The position numbers and the translations under genes were made by a program. A stretch of 64,000 nt of DNA from Hygrocybe punicea (taxonomy: Eukaryota; Basidiomycota; Agaricomycetes; Agaricales; Hygrophoraceae). Positions 23,035 through 34,253 of this stretch are shown piece after piece; the first letter of the stretch is position 1; every line of letters starts with the position of its first letter. The stretch lies in assembly GCA_963556145.1 (NCBI GenBank), contig OY744461.1:8814891-8878890 (forward strand), given 5' to 3'. A model generated the notes under the pieces. The model saw only the letters and a program-made list of their open reading frames with translations. It was not told where the DNA came from and made no database searches.

Positions 23035-24416
23035 TAAGCCTCACACTGTTGCCCATAATTACTCTTCTCCCACGACGTTTCAATCATGAAGCTCATGCAC
23101 AGCCATCTCTCATGGCAGTGAGTCCATTATTTGTGCCAGCTTGGATGTAGTTGACGTAAGGAAAAGATCACGTTTGCCTTGGGGAATGAAAGGCCTCCAT
23201 TCCTTGCTCAAATGGAGAGGGCGCTTTGGAGGGCCATTACAAGAATATGTTTAGGATCTTCGGCGATGCAGGAGCTGAATGTATTCCTCCAAGAATATGA
23301 TTTGTTGGAGGACAGCGTCCAGGGAACAGAACAGGACTTTAGTTGGTTTTGTTTTGACAGTAAGATATGCTGCCCGTCTCTACATTTATCACTGGGACTG
23401 ACAACAGATGTTGCAAGATAAGGAAGTGGAGGACCTGACCAACTCTGCTAGTCAGCTTACGGTCGCACCGAAACAAAATGTTCCAGTAGACCCTAAGGCA
23501 GAAAAAGGCCCGCAGGGAAAAAGTGCCGAGAATGACAAGCCTGCATCAGGCAACCCTCTTTCCAGTGATGATGAACCGCTTCAATTGAAAATTAACAAGA
23601 AGAAGAGGGGTGGACCATTGAAGGAGCTTGCTTCATGTGGACAGAGCTCCATGTTGACCCGAAGCCAGGCCAAAATGTTGGACAAGGTCGGACTCTTTGA
23701 AAGGCAAGGAGAAGCAGAAGGCAGAGAAAGTCCAGAAGGAAGAGAAAGTCGTGGTCGCGCCAGGGAGGTCATATCGGAGGAAGAAAAGATCCACTCGCTG
23801 GTCGACAAGAAGTTATCCCAAGTCCAAGAAACGTGATGATCCCGAGGATGAAGATGACGACAACGACGATGACGACAACTATAAGAAAGCGCCAGAGAAA
23901 GTGAACGTGATCATCGACCTTACCAGAGATGTAAGTGATTCAGGACCGTCTCATTTGTCATGAATGAATATTTTGATAGGATTATGGGGAACCTGATTTG
24001 CTCAGCCGTCTAGCACCCATTGTGTGTCTTTTGTTGTTCGATGACGTGCGACCCCACTGATGATTCATAAAGTGAGCATCAGAGGGTGTTCATCTCACGA
24101 TGTATGATGGTGACGCTGTACACGAACCCGTTGAGCATGTGCACCATTCACCATCCGTTGTTGTATGTTGATGTCTGATTTTGTACCGTTTGATTCTTAA
24201 CTGGTAAGCACGATACAGGCAAAAGGGGAACATGCATTGTTGCGGGAAACATATGAAATGATCCGATCCAGTTACATTGATGGGGTTCCTCCACATCGGC
24301 TGCCTAGTGCAAGAGAAAAAATGTATGATCCTCATGCGTCATGTGTGTTCGTGGTGGAATGGAACATCTTCAAGTCGATGGATGCTGCAACAATTCAAGG
24401 AATCTTTCGTCATCGT

Positions 24417-25211
24417 TGTAAAGGCGAGGTCGGGGTGGCTGCGGAATAATAATCCTAAGCCTGTGGGGTCAGCGTAGAAGTGACTAGGAATAGTCTAACA
24501 AGCTTCAGTAAGATAATAGGATATAAGGAGTAAGAAGCCGCCGAGTAAACTACTGAAATCTATCGAGACCGATCGAAGCCGACGAAGCCGACGATGTCGG
24601 GTACGGCGGGTCGGGTGTCGGGTGACGAGAAACGTTGAGATAAAGGCGGTAGAACGACGGGGAGGGCGTCGAGGAATCCGACGAGCGATGTGTGCGATGG
24701 AATTTACTGAGAGACTTAATTCTCAGAGAGAGGAAATGGGGGAACTGGTTTCTTATTTTGAGACGGCGCTTGGGCACCGTTTTTATACTACAAATTTGTG
24801 TACCTAGATTCGGACGAGAGTCCTCGGCCGATGAGAGGAGACAAAGGAGAATAAAAATGGGGAAGTAGGAAGAGCGTTGCGAGGCGACAATGACAGGGAA
24901 AATGGGTGGAAGATATGAAAAACCGTAAAAGATGCAATATACTTTACTATATCCCCATAAGGGAGACGCTAGGCGTGAATAAGGCAAGTCCGATGTCGGG
25001 ATCCCAGTCCGATGAGATCTATCTTCGATATTTGAAGTTCCGTGAGTTTAGGAGATAGACCGTCCAGGTACGTGAGCGGCCGTGCTAGTCGGTATGCATC
25101 GGGTTGCGTCGGGTTGCGTCGGGTTCGAACATAGATTGCTAGAGACGTCGGGTTCGAGCGGATTCGCTAGATATCGATGTTACGGCCTCAGAGGGTCGAG
25201 GACCCTCTACA
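24417..25211 (-). repeat. Gypsy 3' LTR (795 bp)
   Basis: Downstream LTR in the sense of gag-pol. Compared with the partner it differs at about three positions (for example CCGCCGAG versus CTGCCGAG near 24,547, and GACAATGAC versus GACGATGAC near 24,889). Confidence 0.95.
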
Positions 25212-25381
25212 TCTCCTTGGGTCTTCTAATAGAGACCATCCGTGGTCGAGAATATGGGGTCTCCGAATGCGGGTCGCGAATGTGGCCAATCACGTGAGCG
25301 GCCAAACAACGGCAAAGTAAAAAAAAGAAAAATTTTCTCGTTGTTGATCCGACCTTTCCTCTACACCATCACACGTTCACA
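25212..25381 (+). promoter_or_regulatory. Likely promoter and leader of the antisense gypsy gene
   Basis: Between the LTR and the ATG at 25,382 are GGCCAATCACGTGAGCGGCC (a CCAAT box overlapping CACGTG, about 25,283-25,302), an A-rich run, then a pyrimidine-rich stretch CTTTCCTCTACACC ahead of the start. A related ACGTGAGCGGCC also occurs inside the LTR near 25,070. The role is inferred from motif and place. Confidence 0.4.
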
Positions 25382-26769
25382 ATGTCCCAAGTCTACGACA
25401 ACTTCCTCGCTTTCGTCGAAAGCATCGAACCCGATGTCCGGGCGGACTACGAAGAGGCCGTCAACGCGGTCACCGTGTTTCATAGCGACGACCTCGTAAC
25501 GATGGTGGACGGCAACGAGGGGATGGCCCAACAATGGTTAAGCGGCCGCAAGAAGGCGCTGGTGAGTTTCCTTATTGACTACGCGTGTCCTAAGATAGCT
25601 CATGCCGTCCCGCCAGCGTGCTTACAATGGAATCGTCGCGGAACTCCGAGCTGGTGGTACGAGGCCAGTAACGCCACCGTTATGGGCCGACCGCCAATCG
25701 TACGCCAACGATGTCGAAGAGTGGCTGAAAGAAGCGGCGGACCGGGAGAGGCAGGAACAGGAAGAAGCCAGACGGCGGGCGGATGAAGAAGCGGCTACGC
25801 GGGAAGAGGAGGCCAAACGGATGGCAGAGGCAAGTGCACGAGCGGAGGCGGAGAAAAGGCAAAAGGCGGCAGAGGAAAGGCGAGAGCGGCTTAGAATAGA
25901 ACAACACGAGCAGCACTGGAATCAAGAAGCGGACCGGGTTGAAAGGGATGGAGCCGCGTATCGGCGGCGGCTCAGCGAAGAGCGGCGAGCTGAAGCAAAC
26001 GCGGGTGAACCAAGGACTGAGTCGATTCCGGAAGGGGAAGCCGCAGTTGAGCCAGAGGAAGGCCCCGTCGACCCGGCACCAGAGACACCGGCCGATGTAG
26101 ACGACGTAGATACGCCGGGCGTAGAGACCGGAGACTTGGCTGGTACGACGGTGAGTTCTTGTGTCGGTTCATATGTTCTTTAGTTACTGATCCTGGTAAC
26201 AGTTCACCGGGCCGTTTCCCCTACAACCCTGCACCAACTGCGTCAAGGCGCAAGAGGCGTGTCGAGGCGTCACGGGCTACGTGTGCGAACGATGCTGGAG
26301 GCTGAAGAAGAGATGTACTAACGCTACACACCGGACGGGCGGGGGTCGGCGCAAGGTGGATACCGGAAAGGGCAAAGAGGTCGCGGCCGGTACGAGGAAG
26401 CCGTTGTCGTTCACGACAAAGCCCATCCGCAGTAGGCCTGCCCGGGCCTCAACGAGCAAACCGCGGGTCGAGGAGGTGGAGTCGGTCGAGGACGATGACG
26501 AAGACGAGGAGGAGTCGGAGGAAGAGCGGCCGACGAAAAGGCTTAGGACGGCCTCGACAGCGAACCCGTTCGTTTTGACGATGGAGAATTACGAGCAAGT
26601 GTCGGCGCGGCTAGCGGTCCTTACGGAGGAGCTGGGAGCCCTAGGCACCAACGTCAACCGTCACCTCGTCCACTTCGGTCAAGAGTTCCAGCGGCTTCGC
26701 GTCGATCTCGAACGGTCGACCTCAAGGTTGGCGATGCTGAAGCGGGATTACGAGACCGGCCGCCTGTAA
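25382..26769 (+). CDS. Antisense accessory gene of the gypsy element: coiled coil and Zn2Cys6-like cluster
   Basis: Three exons on the strand opposite gag-pol. Exon 1 is 25,382-25,561 (MSQVYDNFLAFVESIEPDVR). A GTGAGT intron follows, with branch-like TCCTAAG and acceptor either ATAG at 25,598 or CCAG at 25,616. Exon 2 runs to 26,150 and is a long Glu/Arg/Ala-rich coiled coil. A second intron is 26,151-26,202 (GTGAGT...AACAG). Exon 3 is 26,203-26,769. About 426 residues with the second acceptor. Exon 3 opens with six cysteines in the order CTNC, x6, C, x7, CERC, x6, C, which fits the C-x2-C-x6-C-x5-12-C-x2-C-x6-8-C rule of fungal Zn2Cys6 DNA-binding domains. Then come a basic stretch, an acidic stretch, a KRLR patch and a second helical region with leucine spacing. 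It could be a nuclear DNA-binding or chromatin protein made by the element. No Pol-type domain; function unknown. Frames join exactly across both introns, which argues it is a real gene. Confidence 0.7.
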
Positions 26770-26973
26770 AATATATATATAAAAATAACGAGCCCGTTGT
26801 ATATATAAAAAAATATATCGTGTATATATAAAAGACGTGTCAGCTTGTTCACCCAGCTAAGGAAAGCCGATCGGCTCCCGAAGACATAGGACTATTCGCA
26901 TCATTCGTCATATCGTTAGAAAACTAAGAGGAACTAAATAAAATGGGGGTATAACGTGGACAGAATGAAATGC
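26770..26973. other. AT-rich convergent 3' region
   Basis: Repeated TATATATAAAA stretches (about 26,770-26,835) lie between the 3' ends of the antisense gene (plus) and pol (minus). They may serve as polyadenylation sequence for both converging transcripts. Confidence 0.35.
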
Positions 26974-29900
26974 TTAATCGTCGTCGGGTGAGGAGTCTAT
27001 AGAGGGCGGGTACGTCGGATCATCAAGATCGTTTGAATCGGTATCGTCGGCATCGGGGTATTGTAAGAAGTCGCCCAACGGTATCGATATTTTTGAGCGG
27101 GCGTGGTAGGGTACGACTCGGAAAGCGGCAAATCGAGATTTAGAAACCGCACCGTCGAGTTCGGCGAGTATGTAGGATCCGCCTTCTGTTTTCCTGACGA
27201 CAACCATGGGTCCAAAGTACCGCGGTTTTGCTTTACGATCGAGAGACATTTCGATACGTGAATTTCGGACGAGAACGAGGTTACCGGGTTCGAAGTCGTA
27301 AACTTTGATCGTGTTGGCGTATTTCTGCTCAAATTGCCGAGCGGACGCGAGCCGAGATTTGGTAAGTTTTTCTTTGACCCGATCGAGGTCGGCTTCTCGT
27401 TTACGAAGTTGTCGGGCGCGGATGACTATGAGGTCGGTCGTAGACATCGTATCTTGCGTCGGAACCATGTACGTAGCTTCGGCAAAATCGAATGGAAACA
27501 GCGGTTCTACTCCGTGTGCGATGTAGTAGGACGAGTATCCGAGGCTTTTGTGTGTCGTGACCCGTTCGGCCCAAAATACGGAGTGGGTTACGGTGTGCCA
27601 TTTCTTTTCATCTCCGTCACAACTTTTCATAATGGCCTCCCGGACATCTAGGTGGCGACGCTCAACGGGTCCGTTCGCTTGTGAGTTATAGGGCGAAATG
27701 CGGATGTGGCGGATACCGTAGCGGGAGGCAAGATAGTCGAGCGCTTCTACGAACGGCTTGCCGTTGTCGGTGACGATTTCTTCGAGAGCGCCCCAACGGC
27801 ATAAGATGTCTTCGAACAAGAACGTGCCGATGGTGGAGCCGGTCTCGCGGCGTAACATGCGGAACTCAGGGTAGGCGGACAGGGAGCAACGGGCTTGGAC
27901 GATGTATCGATAACCGCCGGATCGTGGCATAAACATTGTGTCGACATACGCTTTACGAAATAGCGAGGCCGGTGTAGCGACGGTGGGCGGAATGTGATGA
28001 TAACGCATTTGCCGTACTTGGCACTGATGGCAAGACTGGACGTACCACTTGACGTCGTGGTCGAGGTGCGGCCACCAGAAACGGTCGAGTAGCCGAGCGC
28101 GGACGGAGAATATACCTTTGTGGCCGAGAGAGTCGTGAGCGTCTTTGAGTAACTGAAGCCGGCGGTCGGGCGGTATGACGAGTTTGTGTTTTCCGTGACG
28201 GTCTTTGCGCCAAAGCTTGTTATCGGTGACGAAGAATTCAAGGGCGTATCGTAGGAACAGACGGTATTCTTCGTCCGTGAAGTTCGCAGGTCGGGTTAGA
28301 TCTCGTAACCAAGTCTCGACGAGGGCAAGACGAACGTCGGCCGCGCGGGCTTTATCGGATCGCGGTATGTCAGAAACGGCTTCCTGATTTGTGTAGACGA
28401 GGACGGCGGGTAATTTTTGGAGTCGGTCGGCTGTGGCACGGCAGCGGCCGCATACGGCAATCGGCTTAGACGGTATGGGGACGGGTCGGTAGTTGACGAC
28501 TTCCATAAAGAAACCGTAGGAGTGGTCGAGCCAATCGTCGGAGTCGTTGATCTCCTCGGGGTCTTCTGCAGCGCGGGGACGTCGGGAGAGTCCGTCGGGT
28601 GCACCGTGTGCGGAAGCGGGTACGTGAACGAGTCTAAAGTCAAATAAGAGCACGCCGGCTATCCATCGGTTGATTGTTGCATTGGGCTGAATGTCGGGGT
28701 TGTTGAGCATCCCTTTTATGTACTTCGCGTCGACTTCAACAGTGAGGTTGCGGACGCCGATGATGAAGATTCGGTAGGCGCGGAGGGCCCTGAAGAGGCC
28801 GTAGAGTTCGAGCTTGGACTGGGAGTATCGGGCTTCGCGTTCGTTCCACGATATTGAACCAAAGCGATTCGGATAGCGCTTTCCGTCGGCGCGGATTTGC
28901 ATAAGAACGAAGCCGACTCCAAGAACGGATGAATCGACGGCGAGAATCACTTCCCATTCACGCGTGTAGTCGATAGCGCGCAGCGCTGGCGACGTAATGA
29001 CGGCGTTTTTGAGGTAGTCGACGGCGGTCTCTTCTTCTTCACCAAATTCGAAGGGTATACCTTTGCGGGTAAGGCGGACGAGGGGTCGGGAGTGAAGCGA
29101 GAAGTCCTTGATAAAAATACGCAAGACGCCGCAGATGCCAAGAAAGGCGCGAACTTCGGTGAGGTTGGTCGGCAGTGGCCAATCGCGAATCTTCTGTATT
29201 TTGGAGTCGTCGGCTACTCTTCCTTCGTATGTGCATCGGTGGCCAACAACGATGACTGAGGGTCGACACAACTCGAGTTTTTTGCCGTTGAAGGTACCGC
29301 CGACATAGCGGAAACGCTGGATGACGCGGTTGACACCTTGGAAGTGTTCCCAAATGAAACGTCGGATTGCCGGGTTCTCGGGTATAGTCTCGTAGGTACC
29401 GTCGGGTTGCTCGTAGCGGGTTGGAGGCCCTTTGACGGGAATATCGTCCATATACGGAACGGCAAGATGAGGGATTTCGTCACGGAGGATGTACGTAGAG
29501 TCACCGTGTAGGATCTGCGGGGAATTTGTGTATCCCATAGCAATCCGCGTAAGTCGAAGCGTTCCGAGTGGAGACTGAAAAGTCATATAGTCCCGAGACG
29601 AGGGGTGGACGAGGCGTTGGTCGAAAGAGACGAAGAGGTCGAAGGAAGCGTAGCAAGAGTGGCCGCCAAAGGCCTCGGCCAAGTGCTCGGTCATGGGCGG
29701 TACGGCGGGATCGCGGATAGTGACGGCGTTAAGCGGCTGTAGATCGTGGACGATTCGAAGAGACTTCCCGTCCTTTTTCAAAACGCAAAACCAGCGGGAG
29801 CGATATGACGAATTCGAGGGTTCATAGGTACCGGCGTTAATTTTGTCTTTGATGATGCCGATGACTTCGTTAAGGATGCCGGGTGGGATTGGGATATTGC

Positions 29901-30623
29901 GATGGACCCACGGGTCGTGCGGTACGGTGGGAATGTGGATCGGCGGGAAGTAGTCCGTATTGAACTGGCCTTTCTCGGATTCGTTCCAGGCGAAGGCGGC
30001 TTCTTGCGTTTTGATGATATGGTGGCCGAGTTTTTCTTCCTCAGGCCAAAGGAATCCATCCGGGTTCATCGGCATCGCGTCGTGTCGTTCCTGGGTATAG
30101 CGGGTGCTGGGTGTAAAGTCGGGCGGGTGAGTCGGGAGCGTGGGTAAATCGGCTAGCGGGTCGCCGGTGATCTCGCGTATGATGCGGTATTCGTCGGGGA
30201 GAGTGGTAGAAATTGGGCGGATACGATCGGCTACCTTCTTATACTTTTTCTTGGTAACGACTCCTTTTAGGTCCCTGGTAGGGGGGGTGGTATACGAGAT
30301 ATAAGTAGCGTGTTCAGTAGAGGCTTTGTTACAAATATTCGAAGAGGAAATATGTGACGCAGGAGCGGAGACGGAACAAGACGAAGGAAGGGTATCGGTA
30401 GTACGTAGCTGATTTTGTACATCGGTCAACAATGAAATGTACTGGGCGGCAGTCTGAGGCTGAGACGAAGAGAAATCTAAATCGATAGAAAAACATAAGT
30501 CCTCTTCTAGGGGAAACGGCAAAAGGGAAGCATAGTTCGTGGTATAGGTGTGGTCGCTTTCGAGTGGCGGCTTCTCATCTCCCGGTGCGTCCTTTCCGAG
30601 AGGTATCTCCGGGTCCTCGACTT
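26974..30623 (-). CDS. pol: Ty3/gypsy Pol: reverse transcriptase, RNase H, integrase
   Basis: About 1180 residues are open from about 30,520, and the same frame is open back to the gag stop at 30,624. No ATG is needed if Pol is made by -1 frameshifting. Numbered from 30,522: RT has LRIVHDLQPLN (about 256) and the active site PYMDDI (about 358-361). RNase H has LAVDSSVLGVGF (about 530), an ELYGLFRAL helix and HGAPDGLSR. The integrase zinc finger is HDSLGHK ... CHQCQ (H-H-C-C, about 810-850). The DDE core has YVDTMF, IVTDNGKPF and NGPVERRH. A chromodomain is not evident; the tail is acidic (DADDTDSNDLDDP). No internal stop. It would copy and integrate the element. Confidence 0.93.
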
Positions 30624-30634
30624 CTAAAAATCCG
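30624..30634 (-). promoter_or_regulatory. Probable -1 frameshift site at the gag stop
   Basis: In minus sense gag ends CCG GAT TTT TAG. Slipping back one base on the T run gives GGA TTT TTA GAA, which opens directly into the pol frame (GFLEVEDPEIPLG...). The pol frame has no in-frame ATG near here. This fits programmed -1 frameshifting on a U-rich tract rather than a separate start. Confidence 0.6.
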
Positions 30635-33047
30635 GCTTTCCGGTGTCGGACCGCTCTCGTCGGTTCTTTTGGTTGTGCTCGATGGTGGGCAAGGTGACGA
30701 CGGCGCCGGTGTTTGGATCCGTAATCGTGACTTGTTGTTCTCCGTTTTTATAATCCTTCGTAAGGGCCTCGGAAAGCGTGAAGAACGGGCGGCCGATGAG
30801 GATCTCGTAGGGGGCGTCGTCGACGACTTGGACTTGGAGGAAAAGATCGACGTCGCCGAAGGTGAATTTTAGGTTGGCGATCCGGCCGAGGGTGTCGTTG
30901 TCGCTTTTATTTGCCGACTGCATCCGCATCTTCATATTTTGGAGACCGTAACCGAGTTTCTCCCAAATATCGCGCCGCATGCCGATGATCATGGAACCGT
31001 TGTCGAGGACGCACTCGAATACGAATTTGCCGTTGATGAGCGGGTAGACCGCACGGAGAGGGACTGAGTCGCGGCCGACGACGAGCGGGACGTTTTCCTG
31101 ACAGTGTTGACAGGCGCGAGTGGGGATTTCGGGTGCGTGAAAGTGGAAGACCTCGACGTTGTTACTCTCGGCGGTGACCTTTTTCGACGTAGTGAGGTCC
31201 TTCATGTGACGGCGGGCGTCGGACGACATGGCTAAAAGCTCTCGCTGCGAAATGCAGACTTGAGAATCGAGCGCGCGGTCAATGACGGATTTGGCGATAC
31301 CGGGATCTTCGATGGGGGCTTGGTAGCGGTATTGGGGGTGCGATGTGGGAAGGTTCTGGGGAGTGCGCGGTACAAGGGCGGTCGGCTCGGTCGGCCGCGT
31401 GTTCGAAGGGGGGACTATGGTGATCGGCTGCTCGTTGATAGGTCTGGCCGTTTTCTCGGCGGGTTTCGCGGCGGGGACAGACGTGGAAGTGGTGGGCAAA
31501 TTGGGAAACGTTTCTCTAGACTTGCCTTTCGCCTTTGATGGGATCTCTACACCGTCGAATCTAACCCGTTTACGAAGCCGCTGCACTTCGGCTTCCAGAA
31601 CCTTAATTTGTTCGTTGTCGTCGTCGATGTCGGACGTCGTGGACTGAAAGATGTCGGCGTACTCGGTGGTGACCTCTGGTTCGTAGGTGGGTACTTCGAC
31701 GGCGGAGACGAAGTTAGTTTTGACATGAGGCGGCGGGTCGCGTTGGAACGGTTCTGTGGGGTTGCGGGCAGGGGGAGCGCGGTTGCCGGGGTTCTGTGCG
31801 TGCCACGCGTCGAAGCGTTCCCTCATATTTTTGCCGACGATAGCCTTTGGAAGATACATTCCGTTAGGCAACACGATGCGGCCGTGCTCGTTCTTGCGGC
31901 ATATTCCGTCTCGAGTGTACTGCTCGCAGATGGGACAATCGCGTATACGATGGAACGGATCGTCGCAAAAGAGGCAGTTGAAGTTGGTGAAACCCTGTCC
32001 CACGGTGGTCGGCTCAGCCCTATTTGCACACGGCTTTGGGGGGTTGCTGCGTTCGGTGAGGGCTTGCGTGAGGACGGCGAGTTGTTGCGAAACGAGACGA
32101 AATAGGTCGGATACGTTAGGTTCGACCGGTTCCGCTTTAGGAATGACCGGGTCATAGCGAGCGGGAGGCGGGTAGCGAGTGGCGGGTTCCATTGGAGTCG
32201 AGTACCGGATGGCGGCGGGCGACGTTGACGAAAGACGAGAGACGGTGGACGGTTCGGCCGCGGTTCCGGCCAGCAGGAAGTGGGCGCAATTGTGGAAGTC
32301 CTGGAAGTCGTAAGGGTCGCTATGGAAATGGTTCGGCTTTTGGTACTGCAGACGGGTTTTGATGTCCTTTTTAAGCTCGACATGGAAGCCGTTCTCGTAC
32401 GCGATGTTGCGTTCTCGGGGAGAGATTCGACCCTTGTCTAAGAGGAATCCCGAGATCCGGATGAACTCGCGGTAATATTCGCCAAGTTCGGCGCGGGTAC
32501 GGATACCGTAAGCGGTTTGGGTGTGCGTAAGACGGTCGAGATCCGCCATAGTGTACCGGTGATCGTCTTCCGTGCCCGGGTATAGCACGAGTACGCTCTT
32601 CTTGAATGCGGCATAATCGACGCCGGTCGCGCTAGGTAAACTTGCCCAAAGCTCGTAGTCGCTAAGCGACGCGTAGCGCAGACTATGCTTAATGCGTCCT
32701 GCGTCGTCGAGAGCGGCATCGGCAGCAAGTATCTCGACTTCTTCGAAGAAACGGTTTAAATTGAGCGGGTTCCCGTCGAAGGTCGGGGCCGTGGAGTGAC
32801 CGCGAGCGGGCATTTGTCGTGGAGTAACATGGGGAGCGGTGACGTGGGAAGCGGTCGAGGATCCAGAGGTCGAAGTCATTGTGGGTGGAAGGAGCTGAGA
32901 TGTCGATGAAGCGGTTGTCGGGTGTGCGATGAGCGGGTCGGGTAACGTGGACGATGACGGCGTAGGCGAAGACGATGACGGGGACGATGATGGCGTAGGC
33001 GATGACGATGACGGGGACGATGACGATGACGGATTATTCGATGTCAA
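30624..33047 (-). CDS. gag: Ty3/gypsy Gag with retropepsin-like domain
   Basis: 807 residues from ATG 33,047. A Ser/Pro-rich N-terminus (about 1-60, encoded by GACGATGACGG-type repeats) is followed by the capsid-like helical region (about 90-265), a CCHC knuckle CLFCDDPFHRIRDC (about 357-371), a heptad stretch IKVLEAEVQRLRKRV (about 482-497), and an aspartic protease-like domain with VLDNGSMI (Asp about 683) and ILIGRPFF. The protease is therefore encoded in the gag frame. DNGS in place of DSG/DTG also occurs in related fungal elements as far as I know; activity cannot be judged. No internal stop. Confidence 0.88.
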   Translation of the reverse strand: MTSNNPSSSSSPSSSSPTPSSSPSSSSPTPSSSTLPDPLIAHPTTASSTSQLLPPTMTSTSGSSTASHVTAPHVTPRQMPARGHSTAPTFDGNPLNLNRFFEEVEILAADAALDDAGRIKHSLRYASLSDYELWASLPSATGVDYAAFKKSVLVLYPGTEDDHRYTMADLDRLTHTQTAYGIRTRAELGEYYREFIRISGFLLDKGRISPRERNIAYENGFHVELKKDIKTRLQYQKPNHFHSDPYDFQDFHNCAHFLLAGTAAEPSTVSRLSSTSPAAIRYSTPMEPATRYPPPARYDPVIPKAEPVEPNVSDLFRLVSQQLAVLTQALTERSNPPKPCANRAEPTTVGQGFTNFNCLFCDDPFHRIRDCPICEQYTRDGICRKNEHGRIVLPNGMYLPKAIVGKNMRERFDAWHAQNPGNRAPPARNPTEPFQRDPPPHVKTNFVSAVEVPTYEPEVTTEYADIFQSTTSDIDDDNEQIKVLEAEVQRLRKRVRFDGVEIPSKAKGKSRETFPNLPTTSTSVPAAKPAEKTARPINEQPITIVPPSNTRPTEPTALVPRTPQNLPTSHPQYRYQAPIEDPGIAKSVIDRALDSQVCISQRELLAMSSDARRHMKDLTTSKKVTAESNNVEVFHFHAPEIPTRACQHCQENVPLVVGRDSVPLRAVYPLINGKFVFECVLDNGSMIIGMRRDIWEKLGYGLQNMKMRMQSANKSDNDTLGRIANLKFTFGDVDLFLQVQVVDDAPYEILIGRPFFTLSEALTKDYKNGEQQVTITDPNTGAVVTLPTIEHNQKNRRERSDTGKPDF

Positions 33048-33436
33048 GAGCGAAGACGGAGACGATGACGATGACGGAGTTTTCGATATCGAGAGCGAAG
33101 ACGTGGACGGGGGTTCTAACGAGGTCGAAGTCGGGGACGTAGGCGATGCGGGTGTCGAACTGAGATCGGATGAGTCGGGTGTGATGGTAATTATCGGTAT
33201 ATCGACCGATTCGAGACTGTTGGATGAGAGATATAGGGGGGTGTTTGACCCTGAGACGAGCGGGAGATTGTTATGTCGAGCGAGGTGGTCGGGTACTAGC
33301 TGGAAGAAGTCGTCGTCGATTGTCGGGTCGAAGGCGGCTAAAGATAGTTCTTGTTGAAGAGTTCTTCGAGGAAGTTCTCGAAGACGACGGTCAGAGGGAG
33401 GGATACGGGAAGAGGAAGCTATGGTGGTGCTAGACT

Positions 33437-33456
33437 ATTCCTCGCGGTGGGCTCCA
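33437..33456 (-). promoter_or_regulatory. Possible primer-binding site of the gypsy element
   Basis: In minus sense the 5' LTR ends at 33,459 and, after two bases, TGGAGCCCACCGCGAGGA follows. It begins with the TGG expected opposite a tRNA CCA end. The matching tRNA was not identified. Confidence 0.4.
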
Positions 33457-33458
33457 GA

Positions 33459-34253
33459 TGTAAAGGCGAGGTCGGGGTGGCTGCGGAATAATAATCCTAA
33501 GCCTGTGGGGTCAGCGTAGAAGTGACTAGGAATAGTCTAACAAGCTTCAGTAAGATAATAGGATATAAGGAGTAAGAAGCTGCCGAGTAAACTACTGAAA
33601 TCTATCGAGACCGATCGAAGCCGACGAAGCCGACGATGTCGGGTACGGCGGGTCGGGTGTCGGGTGACGAGAAACGTTGAGATAAAGGCGGTAGAACGAC
33701 GGGGAGGGCGTCGAGGAATCCGACGAGCGATGTGTGCGATGGAATTTACTGAGAGACTTAATTCTCAGAGAGAGGAAATGGGGGAACTGGTTTCTTATTT
33801 TGAGACGGCGCTTGGGCACCGTTTTTATACTACAAATTTGTGTACCTAGATTCGGACGAGAGTCCTCGGCCGATGAGAGGAGACAAAGGAGAATAAAAAT
33901 GGGGAAGTAGGAAGAGCGTTGCGAGGCGACGATGACAGGGAAAATGGGTGGAAGATATGAAAAACCGTAAAAGATGCAATATACTTTACTATATCCCCAT
34001 AAGGGAGACGCTAGGCGTGAATAAGGCAAGTCCGATGTCGGGATCCCAGTCCGATGAGATCTATCTTCGATATTTGAAGTTCCGTGAGTTTAGGAGATAG
34101 ACCGTCCAGGTACGTGAGCGGCCGTGCTAGTCGGTATGCATCGGGTTGCGTCGGGTTGCGTCGGGTTCGAACGTAGATTGCTAGAGACGTCGGGTTCGAG
34201 CGGATTCGCTAGATATCGATGTTACGGCCTCAGAGGGTCGAGGACCCTCTACA
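33459..34253 (-). repeat. Gypsy 5' LTR (795 bp)
   Basis: Upstream LTR in the sense of gag-pol, the same length as its partner and about 99.6 per cent identical by eye. Confidence 0.95.

Larger units (their letters stand above)
24417..34253 (-). mobile_element. Complete Ty3/gypsy LTR retrotransposon (9837 bp)
   Basis: Two 795-bp LTRs (24,417-25,211 and 33,459-34,253) beginning TGTAAAGG and ending CTCTACA on the plus strand bound gag and pol on the minus strand. They differ at about three sites, so the insertion is young. A 4-bp duplication TCGT flanks it (24,413-24,416 and 34,254-34,257). Gag and pol are open throughout and all catalytic motifs remain, so it may be active. It also carries an antisense spliced gene between pol and the 3' LTR. 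It landed in an exon of the JmjC gene. Confidence 0.95.

Noticed and set aside
26281..26769. The cysteine cluster as a retroviral CCHC knuckle
   Set aside because: Spacing is six cysteines in Zn2Cys6 order with no C-x2-C-x4-H-x4-C pattern, and the real Gag knuckle is on the other strand.
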